Shown: positions 17,803 to 26,398 of the stretch, piece after piece | Numbering within the stretch: the stretch's first letter is position 1 | Layout: each line of letters opens with the position of its first letter | Assembly: GCA_963842835.1 (NCBI GenBank) | Contig: CAWJIB010000002.1 | Span: 1 to 64,000, forward strand | From: Roseiarcus sp963842835 | Lineage (GTDB): Bacteria > Pseudomonadota > Alphaproteobacteria > Rhizobiales > Beijerinckiaceae | DNA length: 64,000 nucleotides | Reading direction: 5' to 3' | Made by a program: the position numbers and the translations under genes | The notes under the pieces: generated by a model | The model's database searches: none | The model's input: only the letters and a program-made list of their open reading frames with translations | Told to the model about the DNA's origin: nothing

Positions 17803-18477
17803 ATGCCCTATCCCTTCGTCCCGGAGCCCGAAACGATCGCCCGGCATTTCATCGGCGCGCTTGGCCACGCCACGCGGCTGGAGACGCCCTATCGGCGCTG
17901 GTCGCTCGTCGACGCATTTCCCGAGGCGCTCTGCGCGGCGATCCTGGTGCTGCCGGTCGTGCCGCCAATGCTCGGGGCGACCGACGGCACGCGCAATACC
18001 TACAATGCGCGCCGGACCTTTTTCACTCCGGAATTGCGCGCGCAGTTTCCCGTTTGCGAAAACCTCGCACAGGCGTTGCAGCGTCCGGACGTCGCGCGCC
18101 AGCTCGAGGAGACGCTGGGAATTCGCGCGGCCGGAAGCTTCGTGCGCGTCGAATACATGCAGGACACCGACGGCATGTGGCTGGAGCCGCACCGCGACAT
18201 TCGCGAGAAATTGTTCTCCATGGTGCTTTATCTCTGCACCGGGCCGCACGCGAAGGATTGGGGCACCGACATTTACGACGACGAAAAGCGGTGGGTCGGC
18301 CGCTCGAAAGCGGAATTCAACACGGCGGCGATCTTCAAGGCCGGCCCGAACACTTGGCACGGCTTCGATAAGCGGCCCATCAACGGCGTGCGGCGGCTGA
18401 TGGAGATCAACTATGTCAGCGATTGGCGCGACCGCGAGCAGCTCGCGTTCCCCGACAGGCCGGTGACGCTGGCGTAA
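17803..18477 (+). CDS. 2-oxoglutarate/Fe(II)-dependent oxygenase-like protein (second of two)
   Basis: The 224-residue protein shows the same active-site layout as its neighbour: His130 and Asp132 in LEPHRDIREKLFSMVLYL, His186 in NTWHGFDKRP, and Arg197/198 in GVRRLMEINYV. Overall sequence similarity to the upstream oxygenase is low, so it probably acts on a different step or substrate rather than being a recent duplicate. The ATG is two bases after the preceding stop, so translation is likely coupled. A 199-base gap with no gene and no clear terminator follows before the PhzF-like gene. Confidence 0.75.
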   Translation: MPYPFVPEPETIARHFIGALGHATRLETPYRRWSLVDAFPEALCAAILVLPVVPPMLGATDGTRNTYNARRTFFTPELRAQFPVCENLAQALQRPDVARQLEETLGIRAAGSFVRVEYMQDTDGMWLEPHRDIREKLFSMVLYLCTGPHAKDWGTDIYDDEKRWVGRSKAEFNTAAIFKAGPNTWHGFDKRPINGVRRLMEINYVSDWRDREQLAFPDRPVTLA

Positions 18478-18676
18478 GCGCGTTTGTCGAGGACTCGCCC
18501 AAAGCGGCCAAGCGCAAATGCGCCGGCCGCGTCTTTGCAAGCGGCGGAGCGATGAGGCGACCCCGCGGTTGCGGTCGGCGCAAAGCAGATTGCCGCCCTC
18601 TCGCTCCCCTTGGGGCCGCAATGAGGATTTCAATCCGTCGGAAAGCGCACTAGAAGCGAACCGCGGAGGAGCCGCC

Positions 18677-19574
18677 ATGCGCCGAAACTATCACACGCTC
18701 GACGTCTTCACCGACACGCCGCTCGCCGGCAACCCGCTCGCCGTGGTGCTCGACGCCGAAGGGCTCGACGACGCGCGCATGCAGCTAATCGCGCGCGAGT
18801 TCAATCTTCCCGAGACGGTGTTCGTCCGCGCCCCGCGCGATCCCGTCAACACCGCGGCGCTGCGCATCTTCACCCCCGCCCGCGAACTGCCCTTCGCCGG
18901 GCATCCGACGGTCGGCGCAGCGGCGCTGCTCGCGCATCTGCGCGCGCCGCAACTTCTCGCCGTGCAAGACCTGCGCCTAGTGCTGGAAGAAAAAATCGGC
19001 GAAGTCGTCTGCGTCGCGCGCCACCGCCGCGGCCAGGCGCTGGCTTCCTATTTCATTCTGCCGCGTTTGCCGCAGTCGGCCGGAGCGGCGCCCCGCCGCC
19101 GAACTCGCCGAACGCCTCGGCCTCGAAGCCGCGGATATCGGCTTCGGCGCGCATCGCCCGACCGTCTACAGCGCGGGCGTCGATTTTCTCTTCGCGCCGA
19201 TCGCGAGCGCCGCGGCGATCGCCAAAGCGAGCCCGGACCGCGCGCATTGGGGCGCCGACGGCGGTCCAGGGGTCTATCTCTACACGCGCGAGACGAGCGC
19301 AGGCGCGGCGACCTATCGCGCGCGCATGTTCGCCTCCGGCTGGGGCATAAGAGAAGACCCGGCGACCGGCGCCGCCGCCTCGGCCTTCGCCGGGGTCGTG
19401 ATGGAATTCGACCAGCCCGCCGACGGCGAGCATTCGATCGTCATCGAGCAAGGCGTCGAAATGGGCCGCCCCAGCGTGATCGCGCTGGGCATGGAAGTGG
19501 AGGGAGGCGCGCTGCGCTCCGCGTCGATCGGCGGCTCGGCCGTGCTGATCGCCGAAGGGACGATCGATCTGTGA
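18677..19574 (+). pseudogene. PhzF family isomerase, frameshifted
   Basis: The frame opens at the ATG at 18677 behind ggagga. The N-terminal half is a clear PhzF-fold protein (YHTLDVFTDTPLAGNPLAVVL; catalytic Glu46 in FNLPETVFV; RIFTPARELPFAGHPTVGAA). After PQSAGAAP the frame is lost at the C4 run 19091-19094. In the +1 frame the protein continues without a gap (AAELAERLGLEAADIGFGAHRP ... GWGIREDPATGAAASAFAG ... VLIAEGTIDL) to the stop at 19574. The length of 898 bases confirms one extra base. It is either a true single-base insertion or a sequencing error. The repaired protein would be about 298 residues. Substrate unknown; only one half is needed for phenazine-type isomerisation in PhzF itself. 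Confidence 0.85.
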
Positions 19575-20302
19575 GGGCGCCGCGCATTGTCGAAGTCGCC
19601 GAGCTCGACTTGCGGTTCGAGCCGCAGGCATGGCCCTTCGCCGAGGCCGAAGCGGAGAGGATCGCCGCACATTGGCGGTCGCGCAAGGCGGTCCAGCCGC
19701 GCCTTTACAACGGCCGCGTGCTGCTGCTCGGCCGCCACGCCTTGGAGGCGCGCCCCGACGGCGCCGAGGTTCTGCACGGCGCGTATTTCGAGACCGATTA
19801 CGCGGCCTTCCTCGCCTGGCGGGATTTCGGCTTTCCCGACAGCCAGGTCAGCAACGGCTTCTCGATGGCCGCACTCGTCGGCGCCGACGGCGCCTTTTTG
19901 CTCGGCGAGATGGCCGCGCACACGGCCAACGCCGGCGCGATCTATTTTCCCGCCGGCACTCCCGATCCGAAGGACGTCTTCGACGGCCGCGTCGATCTCA
20001 CGGCGAGCGCGACGCGCGAACTGCGGGAGGAAACCGGCCTCGAGACACATGAAGTCGCCTATGGCCCGGCATGGACGCTCGTCTGTGCGCCGCCGCGGAT
20101 CGCCTGCATGAAAATCATGCGCCTGTCCGCGCCGGCCGAGGCGATCAAGGCGCGCATCGACGCGTTTCTCGCCGACGATCCCGACGCCGAACTCGCGCGC
20201 GTGCATATCGTGCGCGGCCCCGAGGACATAAACCAAACGCGCTCGCCGCGCTTCGTCGTCGATTTTCTCGAATACGCCTTCGCTCAGAGATTGGTGGGAT
20301 AG
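19571..20302 (+). CDS. Nudix hydrolase-like protein (243 aa)
   Basis: The start is probably the GTG at 19571, whose last two bases form the TGA of the PhzF-like gene, implying coupling. The protein has a partly preserved Nudix box: the RELREETGL half is intact, but the expected upstream glycine and glutamate are replaced (DVFDGRVDLTASAT). The fold is otherwise consistent (FSMAALVGADGAFLLGEMA, NAGAIYFPAGTPDPKDVF). It probably hydrolyses a nucleoside diphosphate derivative, but the imperfect box leaves the metal site uncertain. Its end overlaps the convergent lipoprotein gene by 19 bases. Confidence 0.75.
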   Translation: MRAPRIVEVAELDLRFEPQAWPFAEAEAERIAAHWRSRKAVQPRLYNGRVLLLGRHALEARPDGAEVLHGAYFETDYAAFLAWRDFGFPDSQVSNGFSMAALVGADGAFLLGEMAAHTANAGAIYFPAGTPDPKDVFDGRVDLTASATRELREETGLETHEVAYGPAWTLVCAPPRIACMKIMRLSAPAEAIKARIDAFLADDPDAELARVHIVRGPEDINQTRSPRFVVDFLEYAFAQRLVG

Positions 20303-20625
20303 CCGTGGCGCTTGCGCGAGGCGAGGATCGTCGCGCGCGCCTGAGCCTCGTGCCCTTCCGAGCATTGCGCCTCGGCTTCGGCGATTTCCTTCTTGATCTG
20401 ATTGTAGACGGATTGCGCGACATGGCCCATCGCCAGATCGTTGTCCTGGATCGCGCGATAGCGCGCGATGTCGCCCGCGCAGCCTTCGCCGAGCGGCATC
20501 TGGAAATTCGGCGGCGTCACGGCGATCGAAGCGGGCTCCGGCGCGGCGGCCTGCGGCGCGGGCGCCGAGGCATTGCACGCCGCGAGGGCGAGCGCGGCGA
20601 AAACGATCAATAGGAAAGGCTTCAT
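20284..20625 (-). CDS. small lipoprotein, hypothetical (113 aa)
   Basis: The product begins with a lipoprotein signal, MKPFLLIVFAALALAAC, with LALAAC as the lipobox, so residue 17 should be the lipidated cysteine. An Ala/Pro-rich linker follows, then a domain with two cysteines (EGCAGDIARYRAIQDNDLAMGHVAQSVYNQIKKEIAEAEAQCSEGHEAQARATI) that looks helical. aggag stands upstream of the ATG at 20625. The family is not recognised with certainty and no function is proposed. Confidence 0.75.
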   Translation of the reverse strand: MKPFLLIVFAALALAACNASAPAPQAAAPEPASIAVTPPNFQMPLGEGCAGDIARYRAIQDNDLAMGHVAQSVYNQIKKEIAEAEAQCSEGHEAQARATILASRKRHGYPTNL

Positions 20626-20813
20626 CGTGATTGCTCCTGGCGAACGCGTCGGCTTGGCTGAGACTGGCCAAAGCGCGGCGCGCGTCAAGCCCGAAGCGCG
20701 GCGAGGCGAGCAAATCTTGCGATCGGCGCGCGGCGGCGCTTCCCCGACTCCACGTTTTCCCTTAGCCTGCCGCGCATGATCCTCGTCTTCGCGGCCCCGG
20801 AGGGCGACAGACC

Positions 20814-21287
20814 ATGAAGCCCGCGACGGCCGCCAGCGCCCTGAGAGTCCAGGCCGCGCTCGGCCCCGACTACCAAGTGCTGGAATTCGACGCGGGGACC
20901 CGCACGGCGGCCGAGGCGGCGGCGGCGATCGGCTGCAGCGTGGCTGAGATCGCCAAGTCGCTGATCTTTCGCGCCGAGCCTTCGGGGCGCGCGGTGCTCG
21001 TGATCGCCTCCGGGACAAAGCGCGTCGACGAGCGCAAGGTCGGCGATCTTGTCGGCGAGAAAATCGTCCGCGCCGACGCCGATTTCGTGCGCCAAAAGAC
21101 CGGCTTCGCCATCGGCGGCGTGCCGCCGCTCGGCCACGCCGAGCCGCTGCTGACGCTGATCGACGAATCTCTGAGCGCCTTCGAGGCGATCTGGGCCGCG
21201 GCGGGGACGCCCAACGCGGTGTTCCGCCTGACGCCCGCCGATCTCCTGCGCCTGACCGGCGGGAGCGAAGCGGCGATCGCGCGCTGA
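20814..21287 (+). CDS. YbaK/EbsC (ProX-type) aminoacyl-tRNA deacylase
   Basis: The 157-residue protein is a YbaK/ProX-type editing domain. Motifs include AAAIGCSVAEIAKSLIFRAE with the conserved lysine, RAVLVIASGTKRVDERKV, and the AIGGVPPLGH loop. These proteins hydrolyse mischarged tRNA, for example Cys- or Ala-tRNA(Pro). The exact specificity is not decided by sequence. The ATG at 20814 follows gagggcgacag. The gene is divergent from the lipoprotein gene, with an imperfectly understood TTGGC-N8-GCCAA repeat (20654-20671) between them. Confidence 0.9.
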   Translation: MKPATAASALRVQAALGPDYQVLEFDAGTRTAAEAAAAIGCSVAEIAKSLIFRAEPSGRAVLVIASGTKRVDERKVGDLVGEKIVRADADFVRQKTGFAIGGVPPLGHAEPLLTLIDESLSAFEAIWAAAGTPNAVFRLTPADLLRLTGGSEAAIAR

Positions 21288-21300
21288 GCGCGCCGACGGC

Positions 21301-22299
21301 TCAACGCGCTCGCCGCGCCGCCAGCGCCTCCTTCAGCAGCGCCGCGACCCGATCGGGCGTCTCGAATCGCAAGGTCACGGGCAAGGCGAGGATCGCGCGC
21401 CGGTGGACGGGCGCGAGGCGGACGTAGTCCTTTTCGGTCGTCACTAGCGTCAGGCCGCGCGCGGCCGCCTCGGCGATCAGCGCTTCGATTTCGCGCGCGT
21501 CATAGCTATGGTGATCGGCGAAACGGCGTTTGGCCGCCACGCGCGCGCCGAGCGCTTCCAGCGTGGCGAAAAACTTCTCCGGCCGCGCGATGCCGGCGAA
21601 GGCGAGCACCGGGCGGCCGACGAGTTTGGCGCCGACGATCGCGTCGGCCTCCAACGCCGCGCGAAAGATCGGCTTTCGCGGCGCCAGCGCGCGCAACGCG
21701 GTTAGCGCGTCCTCGGCGCCGCCGATCACGACCTCGGCCGAGACGAACGGCATTTGCCGCTGCGGCGGCGCGCGCAACGGCCCGGCGGGAAAGCACAGGC
21801 CGTTGCCGAAGCGCGCCTCGCCGTCGATCACGGCGAAAGTGAAATCCTTGGCGAGCGACGGGTTCTGCAGCCCGTCGTCGAGCACCAGCGCGCTCGCCCC
21901 AGCCGCGATCGCCTGGCGCGCGGCCGCGACGCGGTCCGCCCCGACGAAGCACGGCGCGACGCGCGCCAGCAGCAGCGGCTCATCCCCGACCGCGCGCGCG
22001 CCGTCGATCGCGGCGTCGACTTGCGTCGGTTCCGACCGCCCGGCCCCGCCATAGCCGCGCGAGAGAAACGCGACCCGCTCGCCCGCGGCTTGCAGCATGC
22101 GCGCCACGGCGATCGCGGTCGGCGTCTTGCCGGCGCCGCCGAGGACGAAATTGCCGATGCAGACGACGGCGGCGTCGACGCGCGCGCCGGGCCGCGCCAT
22201 GCGCCGCGCCGTCGCCAGGCCGTAGAGCGCGCCGAGGGGCTCGAGCGCGCGCGCCGCGAGGCTCGGGCGCGCGCGCGCCCAAAAGTCGGGGGCGATCAC
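21301..22299 (-). CDS. lpxK: tetraacyldisaccharide 4'-kinase LpxK
   Basis: LpxK adds the 4'-phosphate to the lipid A disaccharide at the inner membrane. The P-loop is in NFVLGGAGKTPTAIAVARML (about 51-70). Other blocks are VAFLSRGYGG, GDEPLLLARVAP, VLDDGLQNPSL and the DHHSYDAREIEALI region. The length of 332 residues is normal. The start is the GTG at 22299, overlapping the waaA stop as GTGA, so lpxK is translationally coupled to waaA. It is the last gene of the lipid A block. Confidence 0.95.
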   Translation of the reverse strand: MIAPDFWARARPSLAARALEPLGALYGLATARRMARPGARVDAAVVCIGNFVLGGAGKTPTAIAVARMLQAAGERVAFLSRGYGGAGRSEPTQVDAAIDGARAVGDEPLLLARVAPCFVGADRVAAARQAIAAGASALVLDDGLQNPSLAKDFTFAVIDGEARFGNGLCFPAGPLRAPPQRQMPFVSAEVVIGGAEDALTALRALAPRKPIFRAALEADAIVGAKLVGRPVLAFAGIARPEKFFATLEALGARVAAKRRFADHHSYDAREIEALIAEAAARGLTLVTTEKDYVRLAPVHRRAILALPVTLRFETPDRVAALLKEALAARRAR

Positions 22300-23585
22300 G
22301 CCGCCGCCGGCGGGCTCGCCGCCGGCAGAAATGGCCCGAGCGCCTGCATCACGCGATCGGCCGCGCCGCCCTGCGTCTCCACCGCCTTGGCGGCGGCCCG
22401 CGCCATCGCCCTGAGACGCGCCGGATCGGCGAACAGCGCGGCGAGCATCGCCGCGAGTTCTTCGGCGTCGCGCGCCAGAGCCGCCCCGCCCGCCTCGTCG
22501 AGCAGCGCATAAACGTCGCCGAAATTGGCGACATGGGGACCGTGCAGTACGGCGCTGGCCAGCTTGGCGGCTTCGATCGGGTTCTGCCCGCCCTCGCCGA
22601 CGAACGATTTGCCGACCATCACGACGCCGGCGAGCCGGTAGAACAGGCCGAGCTCGCCCATCGTATCGCAGATATAGATCGCCGTTTCACGCTCCGGCCG
22701 CTCGCCGCGCGAGCGCAGCGCGCAGTTGAGTCCGAGCGCCTGCAATTGCGCGAGGATCGCCTCTCCGCGCGCGGGATGACGCGGCGCGATCAGGGTCAGC
22801 GCGTCGGGGAAGGTTTGCGCGACGCGCTTGTGCGCCTCGGCCGCGATCCGCTCTTCGCCGTCATGGGTCGAAGCGGCGATCCAGATTTGACGGCCGGAAG
22901 TCAACCCCGCCAGCGCGGCCAGCTCCCGCCGGTCGGCGGGCGGCGCCGGCGCGTCGAATTTCAGATTGCCCGCGACGCGCACCGCGGGCGCGCCGAGCCC
23001 GGCGAGTTGCTCGGCGTCGCCCTCGCTCTGCGCGAGGCAGAGGTCGACCTGCCCGAGCAGCGCGGCGATGAAGTCGGGCGCGCGGCGCCAGCGCGCAAAG
23101 GATCGTGCGCTCATGCGTGCGTTGACCATGACCAGCGGGGCGCCGGCGCGGCGCGCTTCCAGAATCATGTTCGGCCACAACTCGGACTCGGCGATCAGCG
23201 CGAGATCGGGGCGCCAATGGGCGAAAAAGCGGCGCATGAAGCCCGGCGCGTCGAGCGGCGCGAACTGATGCAGCGCCCCCGCCGGCAAGCGCTGCGCCAG
23301 CAAACGCGCCGACGTGACAGTCCCGGTCGTCATTAGCGCGCCGCGCCCGCTTTGGGTCAGGCGGTCGACGAGCGGCAAGAGGGAAAGCGCCTCGCCGACG
23401 CTGGCGCCGTGCAGCCAGACGAGCGGCCCTTCCGGGCGCGCGAGACTGGCGAACCCGCGCCGCTCGTCCACGCGCAGCGGATCTTCCTTGGCCCTATTGA
23501 GCCGAAGCGACAGCAACGGACCGCTCAGCGGCGTCGCCAGGCGCGTGGCGAGCCGATAGGCGCCGAGCATCAGCGGAAGGCTCAT
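22296..23585 (-). CDS. waaA: 3-deoxy-D-manno-octulosonic acid transferase WaaA
   Basis: WaaA transfers Kdo from CMP-Kdo to lipid IVA at the cytoplasmic face of the inner membrane. Seen are the N-terminal anchor region, WLHGASVGEALSLLPLVDRL, LIAESELWPNMI, VNARMSARSFARW and the C-terminal nucleotide-binding part with GEGGQNPIEAAKLASAVLHGPH. The chosen start (ATG at 23585) lies in a four-base overlap with the upstream acyltransferase stop; the frame is open far upstream only because it runs antisense-like through that gene. 429 residues fits the family. Kdo itself is supplied through KdsA, encoded 4.5 kb away. Confidence 0.95.
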   Translation of the reverse strand: MSLPLMLGAYRLATRLATPLSGPLLSLRLNRAKEDPLRVDERRGFASLARPEGPLVWLHGASVGEALSLLPLVDRLTQSGRGALMTTGTVTSARLLAQRLPAGALHQFAPLDAPGFMRRFFAHWRPDLALIAESELWPNMILEARRAGAPLVMVNARMSARSFARWRRAPDFIAALLGQVDLCLAQSEGDAEQLAGLGAPAVRVAGNLKFDAPAPPADRRELAALAGLTSGRQIWIAASTHDGEERIAAEAHKRVAQTFPDALTLIAPRHPARGEAILAQLQALGLNCALRSRGERPERETAIYICDTMGELGLFYRLAGVVMVGKSFVGEGGQNPIEAAKLASAVLHGPHVANFGDVYALLDEAGGAALARDAEELAAMLAALFADPARLRAMARAAAKAVETQGGAADRVMQALGPFLPAASPPAAA

Positions 23586-24298
23586 GAGCGCCTCACGTCC
23601 GCGCCGGGATCGCGTCCCCCGACCATCGCATAGGCGCGCGCGTGCACCGCGTCGAGGGCAGCTTCGACCTCCCGCCGCGCGGCCTCCAGCGCCGCCTCGT
23701 CGGCGTCGGGTGGGACACGGATGAGATCGCCGACGACGATCGCGCCGCGCCCGAACGGCTTGCCGAGGCTCGCCCGGTCCCAGGAATTGAAGTCGAAACG
23801 CCGGCTGACGACGACCGCGGTCGGCGCGATCGGCCGTCCGGAAAGACGCGCCAGCATGACAATGCCGAGCCCGGCGACGCGCGCGCGCTTGGCCACGTCG
23901 GCGGTCATCGCCACGGAAGCGCCGCCCTCGAGCTGGCGCAGCAATTCGCGCATCGCCGGCGCGCCGCCCTTGCGGCGGCTGCGGTCGGCCCGCCCGCCCG
24001 AGCCGCGAACCGGCGTCACGCCCAGCCGACGCAGCGCCGCCGCCTGGGGGGCGGCGTCGCCGCTGCGCGAAATGAGGGCGGCCATCCGCGGAATCGATTT
24101 GGGCCACGCGAACGAAATCATCAGGTGTTGCCCATGCCACATCGCGACGATCACCGGCGTCTGACCCGCGATCGCCGCGTCGAGATCGGCGGGCTCGCAC
24201 TCGAAGCGATTGGTGCGCTGAACGAGCTTGAGATAATGCGCGAGCAGGAAGCCAAGCGCCTCCTGCACGAACTTGCTCCGCGCCAGCCGTTTGAACAT
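23582..24298 (-). CDS. DUF374 lysophospholipid acyltransferase family protein
   Basis: The 238-residue protein belongs to the DUF374 branch of the acyltransferase superfamily, placed in lipid A gene blocks of many Hyphomicrobiales. Signs are PVIVAMWHGQHLMISFAWP (the WHGQ motif, with histidine in the HX4D-like position), SRSGDAAPQAAALRRLG, VRGSGGRADRSRRKGG and VAMTADVAKRARVAGLGIVMLARLSGRPIAP. It probably transfers an acyl chain in lipid A or phospholipid synthesis. Four-base overlap with waaA and an eight-base gap to the DUF4170 gene place it in the same operon. Confidence 0.85.
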   Translation of the reverse strand: MFKRLARSKFVQEALGFLLAHYLKLVQRTNRFECEPADLDAAIAGQTPVIVAMWHGQHLMISFAWPKSIPRMAALISRSGDAAPQAAALRRLGVTPVRGSGGRADRSRRKGGAPAMRELLRQLEGGASVAMTADVAKRARVAGLGIVMLARLSGRPIAPTAVVVSRRFDFNSWDRASLGKPFGRGAIVVGDLIRVPPDADEAALEAARREVEAALDAVHARAYAMVGGRDPGADVRRS

Positions 24299-24305
24299 CG
24301 CCCCC

Positions 24306-24569
24306 TCAGGCCGGCTTGCGGTTGAGGCTCGGCGGCTCGAGGAGGCGATGGAGATGGACGATGAAATAGCGCGTCTGGGCGCTGTCGACGGTCGCCTGAG
24401 CCTTGCCGCGCCAGGCGCTCTCGGCGCTGTCGTAATCGGGAAAGACGCCGACGAGGTCGATCTTGGCGGGATCGCGGAATTCGTGGCTGTCGAGGTCTTT
24501 CAATTCGCCGCCGAACACCAGGTACAGATGCTGCCGGGATTCGTAAGAGGAGGCTTCGTCTTGCGTCAT
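24306..24569 (-). CDS. DUF4170 family protein (87 aa)
   Basis: A small protein of the DUF4170 type (HLYLVFGGELKDLDSHEFRDPAKIDLVGVFPDYDSAESAWRGKAQATVDSAQTRYFIVHLHRLLEP), commonly found between cysQ and the acyltransferase gene in Hyphomicrobiales. The function is unknown. I chose the ATG at 24569 because gaggg precedes it and because residues before it in the open frame (to 24695) look random. It lies between cysQ and the acyltransferase gene on the same strand. Confidence 0.8.
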   Translation of the reverse strand: MTQDEASSYESRQHLYLVFGGELKDLDSHEFRDPAKIDLVGVFPDYDSAESAWRGKAQATVDSAQTRYFIVHLHRLLEPPSLNRKPA

Positions 24570-24698
24570 TTCGTCAATTCCCTCGGGGAGGCGCGCCGGC
24601 GCCGAACAAACGCGGGTTGAGCGCCCCGGCCCGCGAGGGCTTTGCCCCGCGCAAGCGAAAAACGCAACCGCCGGCGCGCGCTCCAGCGCTTTCAAATT

Positions 24699-25532
24699 TC
24701 ATGCCGGCCGCTCGGCCAAAACCAGCCGCGCCGCCACGACGAGGGCCGGCGCGAGATGCGCGCCGCACGCCAGCAAGGCGCCGTGGCGCGTCTTATTTGT
24801 ATTATAGCGTAGGGTTTGTCCATGCGCGTTGGTCAGATGCGCGCCCGCTTCGCTCAAGATCACGTCGGCGGCGGCGACGTCCCAGTCGTGGGCGTTGGCC
24901 GAAGCGATGGCGATATCGAGGGCGCCGCTGGCGACCCGCGCCAGACGAAGCGCCAGCGAGGGAATGCGCGGCGCGGCCTCAAATTCGATTCCCGCGGCGC
25001 TCGCAAGCGCCGCGATCATGGATTTGGGCCCGCAGACGAGCGCTCTCTCGTGCGCCGGCTGGGCCGAAACGAAGATCGGCGCGCCGTCGAGCCTCGCCCC
25101 GCAGCCAAGCGCCGCGGCGTAAGTTTCCCCGAGGGCGGGCGCATGGACCACGCCCGCGATCGGACGCCCGTCGAGGACGAGCGCGATCGACACCGTCCAG
25201 CGCGGATCGCCCGCCAGAAAGGCCCGCGTGCCGTCGATCGGGTCGACGACGAGAAGGCTCGCCTTGTCGAGGCGCGCCAAATCGTCCGTCGTCTCCTCGG
25301 AGAGCCAACCGGCGTCGGGAAAAGCGGCGCGCAGCCGTTCATGTAAGTAGCGATCGACCGCCAGATCCGCGGCGGTGACCGGCGAGCCGCCGTGTTTGGT
25401 GTGGACACGGGCGCTCGTCGCCTCGCCGTGGCTAAAATCGCGCAAGGCGATCTCTCCCGCCCGCCGCGCGGCGTCGGTGATTTCTTCGAGCGCCGAGCGG
25501 GCGCGAAGTCGTGCGTCTATCGATGAAGTCAA
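24699..25532 (-). CDS. cysQ: 3'(2'),5'-bisphosphate nucleotidase CysQ / inositol monophosphatase family
   Basis: The protein removes the 3'-phosphate from PAP or a related bisphosphate. The metal-site signatures are seen: LSEETTDDLARL, VVDPIDGTRAFLAGDPRWTVSIALVL and the C-terminal HDWDVAAADVILSEAGA. The best start seems to be a TTG at 25532 (ggaag just upstream). It is upstream of the DUF4170 gene with a 129-base gap, and the arrangement cysQ-DUF4170-DUF374-waaA-lpxK is conserved in the order. The family also contains inositol monophosphatases, so specificity is inferred from context. A second family member is encoded at 49962-50756. Confidence 0.85.
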   Translation of the reverse strand: MTSSIDARLRARSALEEITDAARRAGEIALRDFSHGEATSARVHTKHGGSPVTAADLAVDRYLHERLRAAFPDAGWLSEETTDDLARLDKASLLVVDPIDGTRAFLAGDPRWTVSIALVLDGRPIAGVVHAPALGETYAAALGCGARLDGAPIFVSAQPAHERALVCGPKSMIAALASAAGIEFEAAPRIPSLALRLARVASGALDIAIASANAHDWDVAAADVILSEAGAHLTNAHGQTLRYNTNKTRHGALLACGAHLAPALVVAARLVLAERPA

Positions 25533-25737
25533 GCGTTCTTCCGGTCGCGTGTGCTTTAGCCGCGCCGGCGGCGGCGCGCAATGGGAGGGCCATTCGGCCG
25601 ATCTTAATGACGGAGACGCGACGCCGGCCCAGTCCCTTCAAAATGGCCGTGCGACCACCGCCCGCGCGCCGATCTATGCCGAAACCGACAAGGTGCGGTA
25701 TACTTTTGAATATCGCGATCATGACCGAGAGGCGCCG

Positions 25738-26322
25738 ATGGACGCATCCGTGAAAACCGCCGCGCCCCAGGTCGGCGCGCCGATCAACCCGTTCAACGTC
25801 TTTTGGTCGGCGGCGGCGCTCGCCGCGATGGTCGCGGCGATCTTGATCGGCAACGCCTGGCTGCTCGATTTCGTTCACGTCATTTCCGGCGTGATGTGGA
25901 CGGGCATCGACCTGTTCATGGGTTTCGTCGTCGGACCAATTCTGCGCGCGGCGCCGTTCGAGGCGCGCCGGGCGATCATTACGCGGCTGGCCCCGAAGAC
26001 GCTCTTCATCATGCCGACCCTGTCGATCCTGACGGGAACGAGCGGCTGGTTCCTCGCCCGACAGATGGGCTTTCTCGACGTCGGCTATCCCCAATTCTAT
26101 TGGGTGGCGGCGTCGCTCGCAATCGTCGCGATCCTCACCGTCCAGGGGCTCGGCTATTTGCTGCCGACCAATTTGCGCGTCTATTTCGAATTGCGCAAAA
26201 GCGACCCCGACGTCGCGAAAATCGGCGCCATGATGAGCCGCTATTTTTATGTCGTCGCCTTCCAGGGCGCGATGCAAGCGGCGATCATCGTCGTCATGGC
26301 GCGGTTCGCCACGGGGCTTTAG
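25738..26322 (+). CDS. integral membrane protein (194 aa), PuuD/DUF2269-like
   Basis: The protein has about five membrane segments (about 25-46, 47-70, 88-110, 118-145, 168-190). The second carries LDFVHVISGVMWTGIDLFMGFVVGPIL, which recalls the HxxxGxxWxG pattern of PuuD- and DUF2269-like membrane proteins where histidines bind haem. Whether haem is bound here is not clear. gagagg precedes the ATG at 25738. The gene is divergent from cysQ and precedes queF by 76 bases on the same strand. Confidence 0.65.
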   Translation: MDASVKTAAPQVGAPINPFNVFWSAAALAAMVAAILIGNAWLLDFVHVISGVMWTGIDLFMGFVVGPILRAAPFEARRAIITRLAPKTLFIMPTLSILTGTSGWFLARQMGFLDVGYPQFYWVAASLAIVAILTVQGLGYLLPTNLRVYFELRKSDPDVAKIGAMMSRYFYVVAFQGAMQAAIIVVMARFATGL

Positions 26323-26398
26323 GGCGCCGCAGGGCCGAACTTTCGCGGCCCGGCGGGCGCGGCATTGCCTTTCCGGCGCCAAGCGCTATGTAGCCGCC

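Noticed and set aside
20654..20671. TTGGC-N8-GCCAA repeat between the lipoprotein and YbaK-like genes as an operator
   Set aside because: Short GGC/GCC repeats are frequent in this GC-rich DNA and there is no supporting context.
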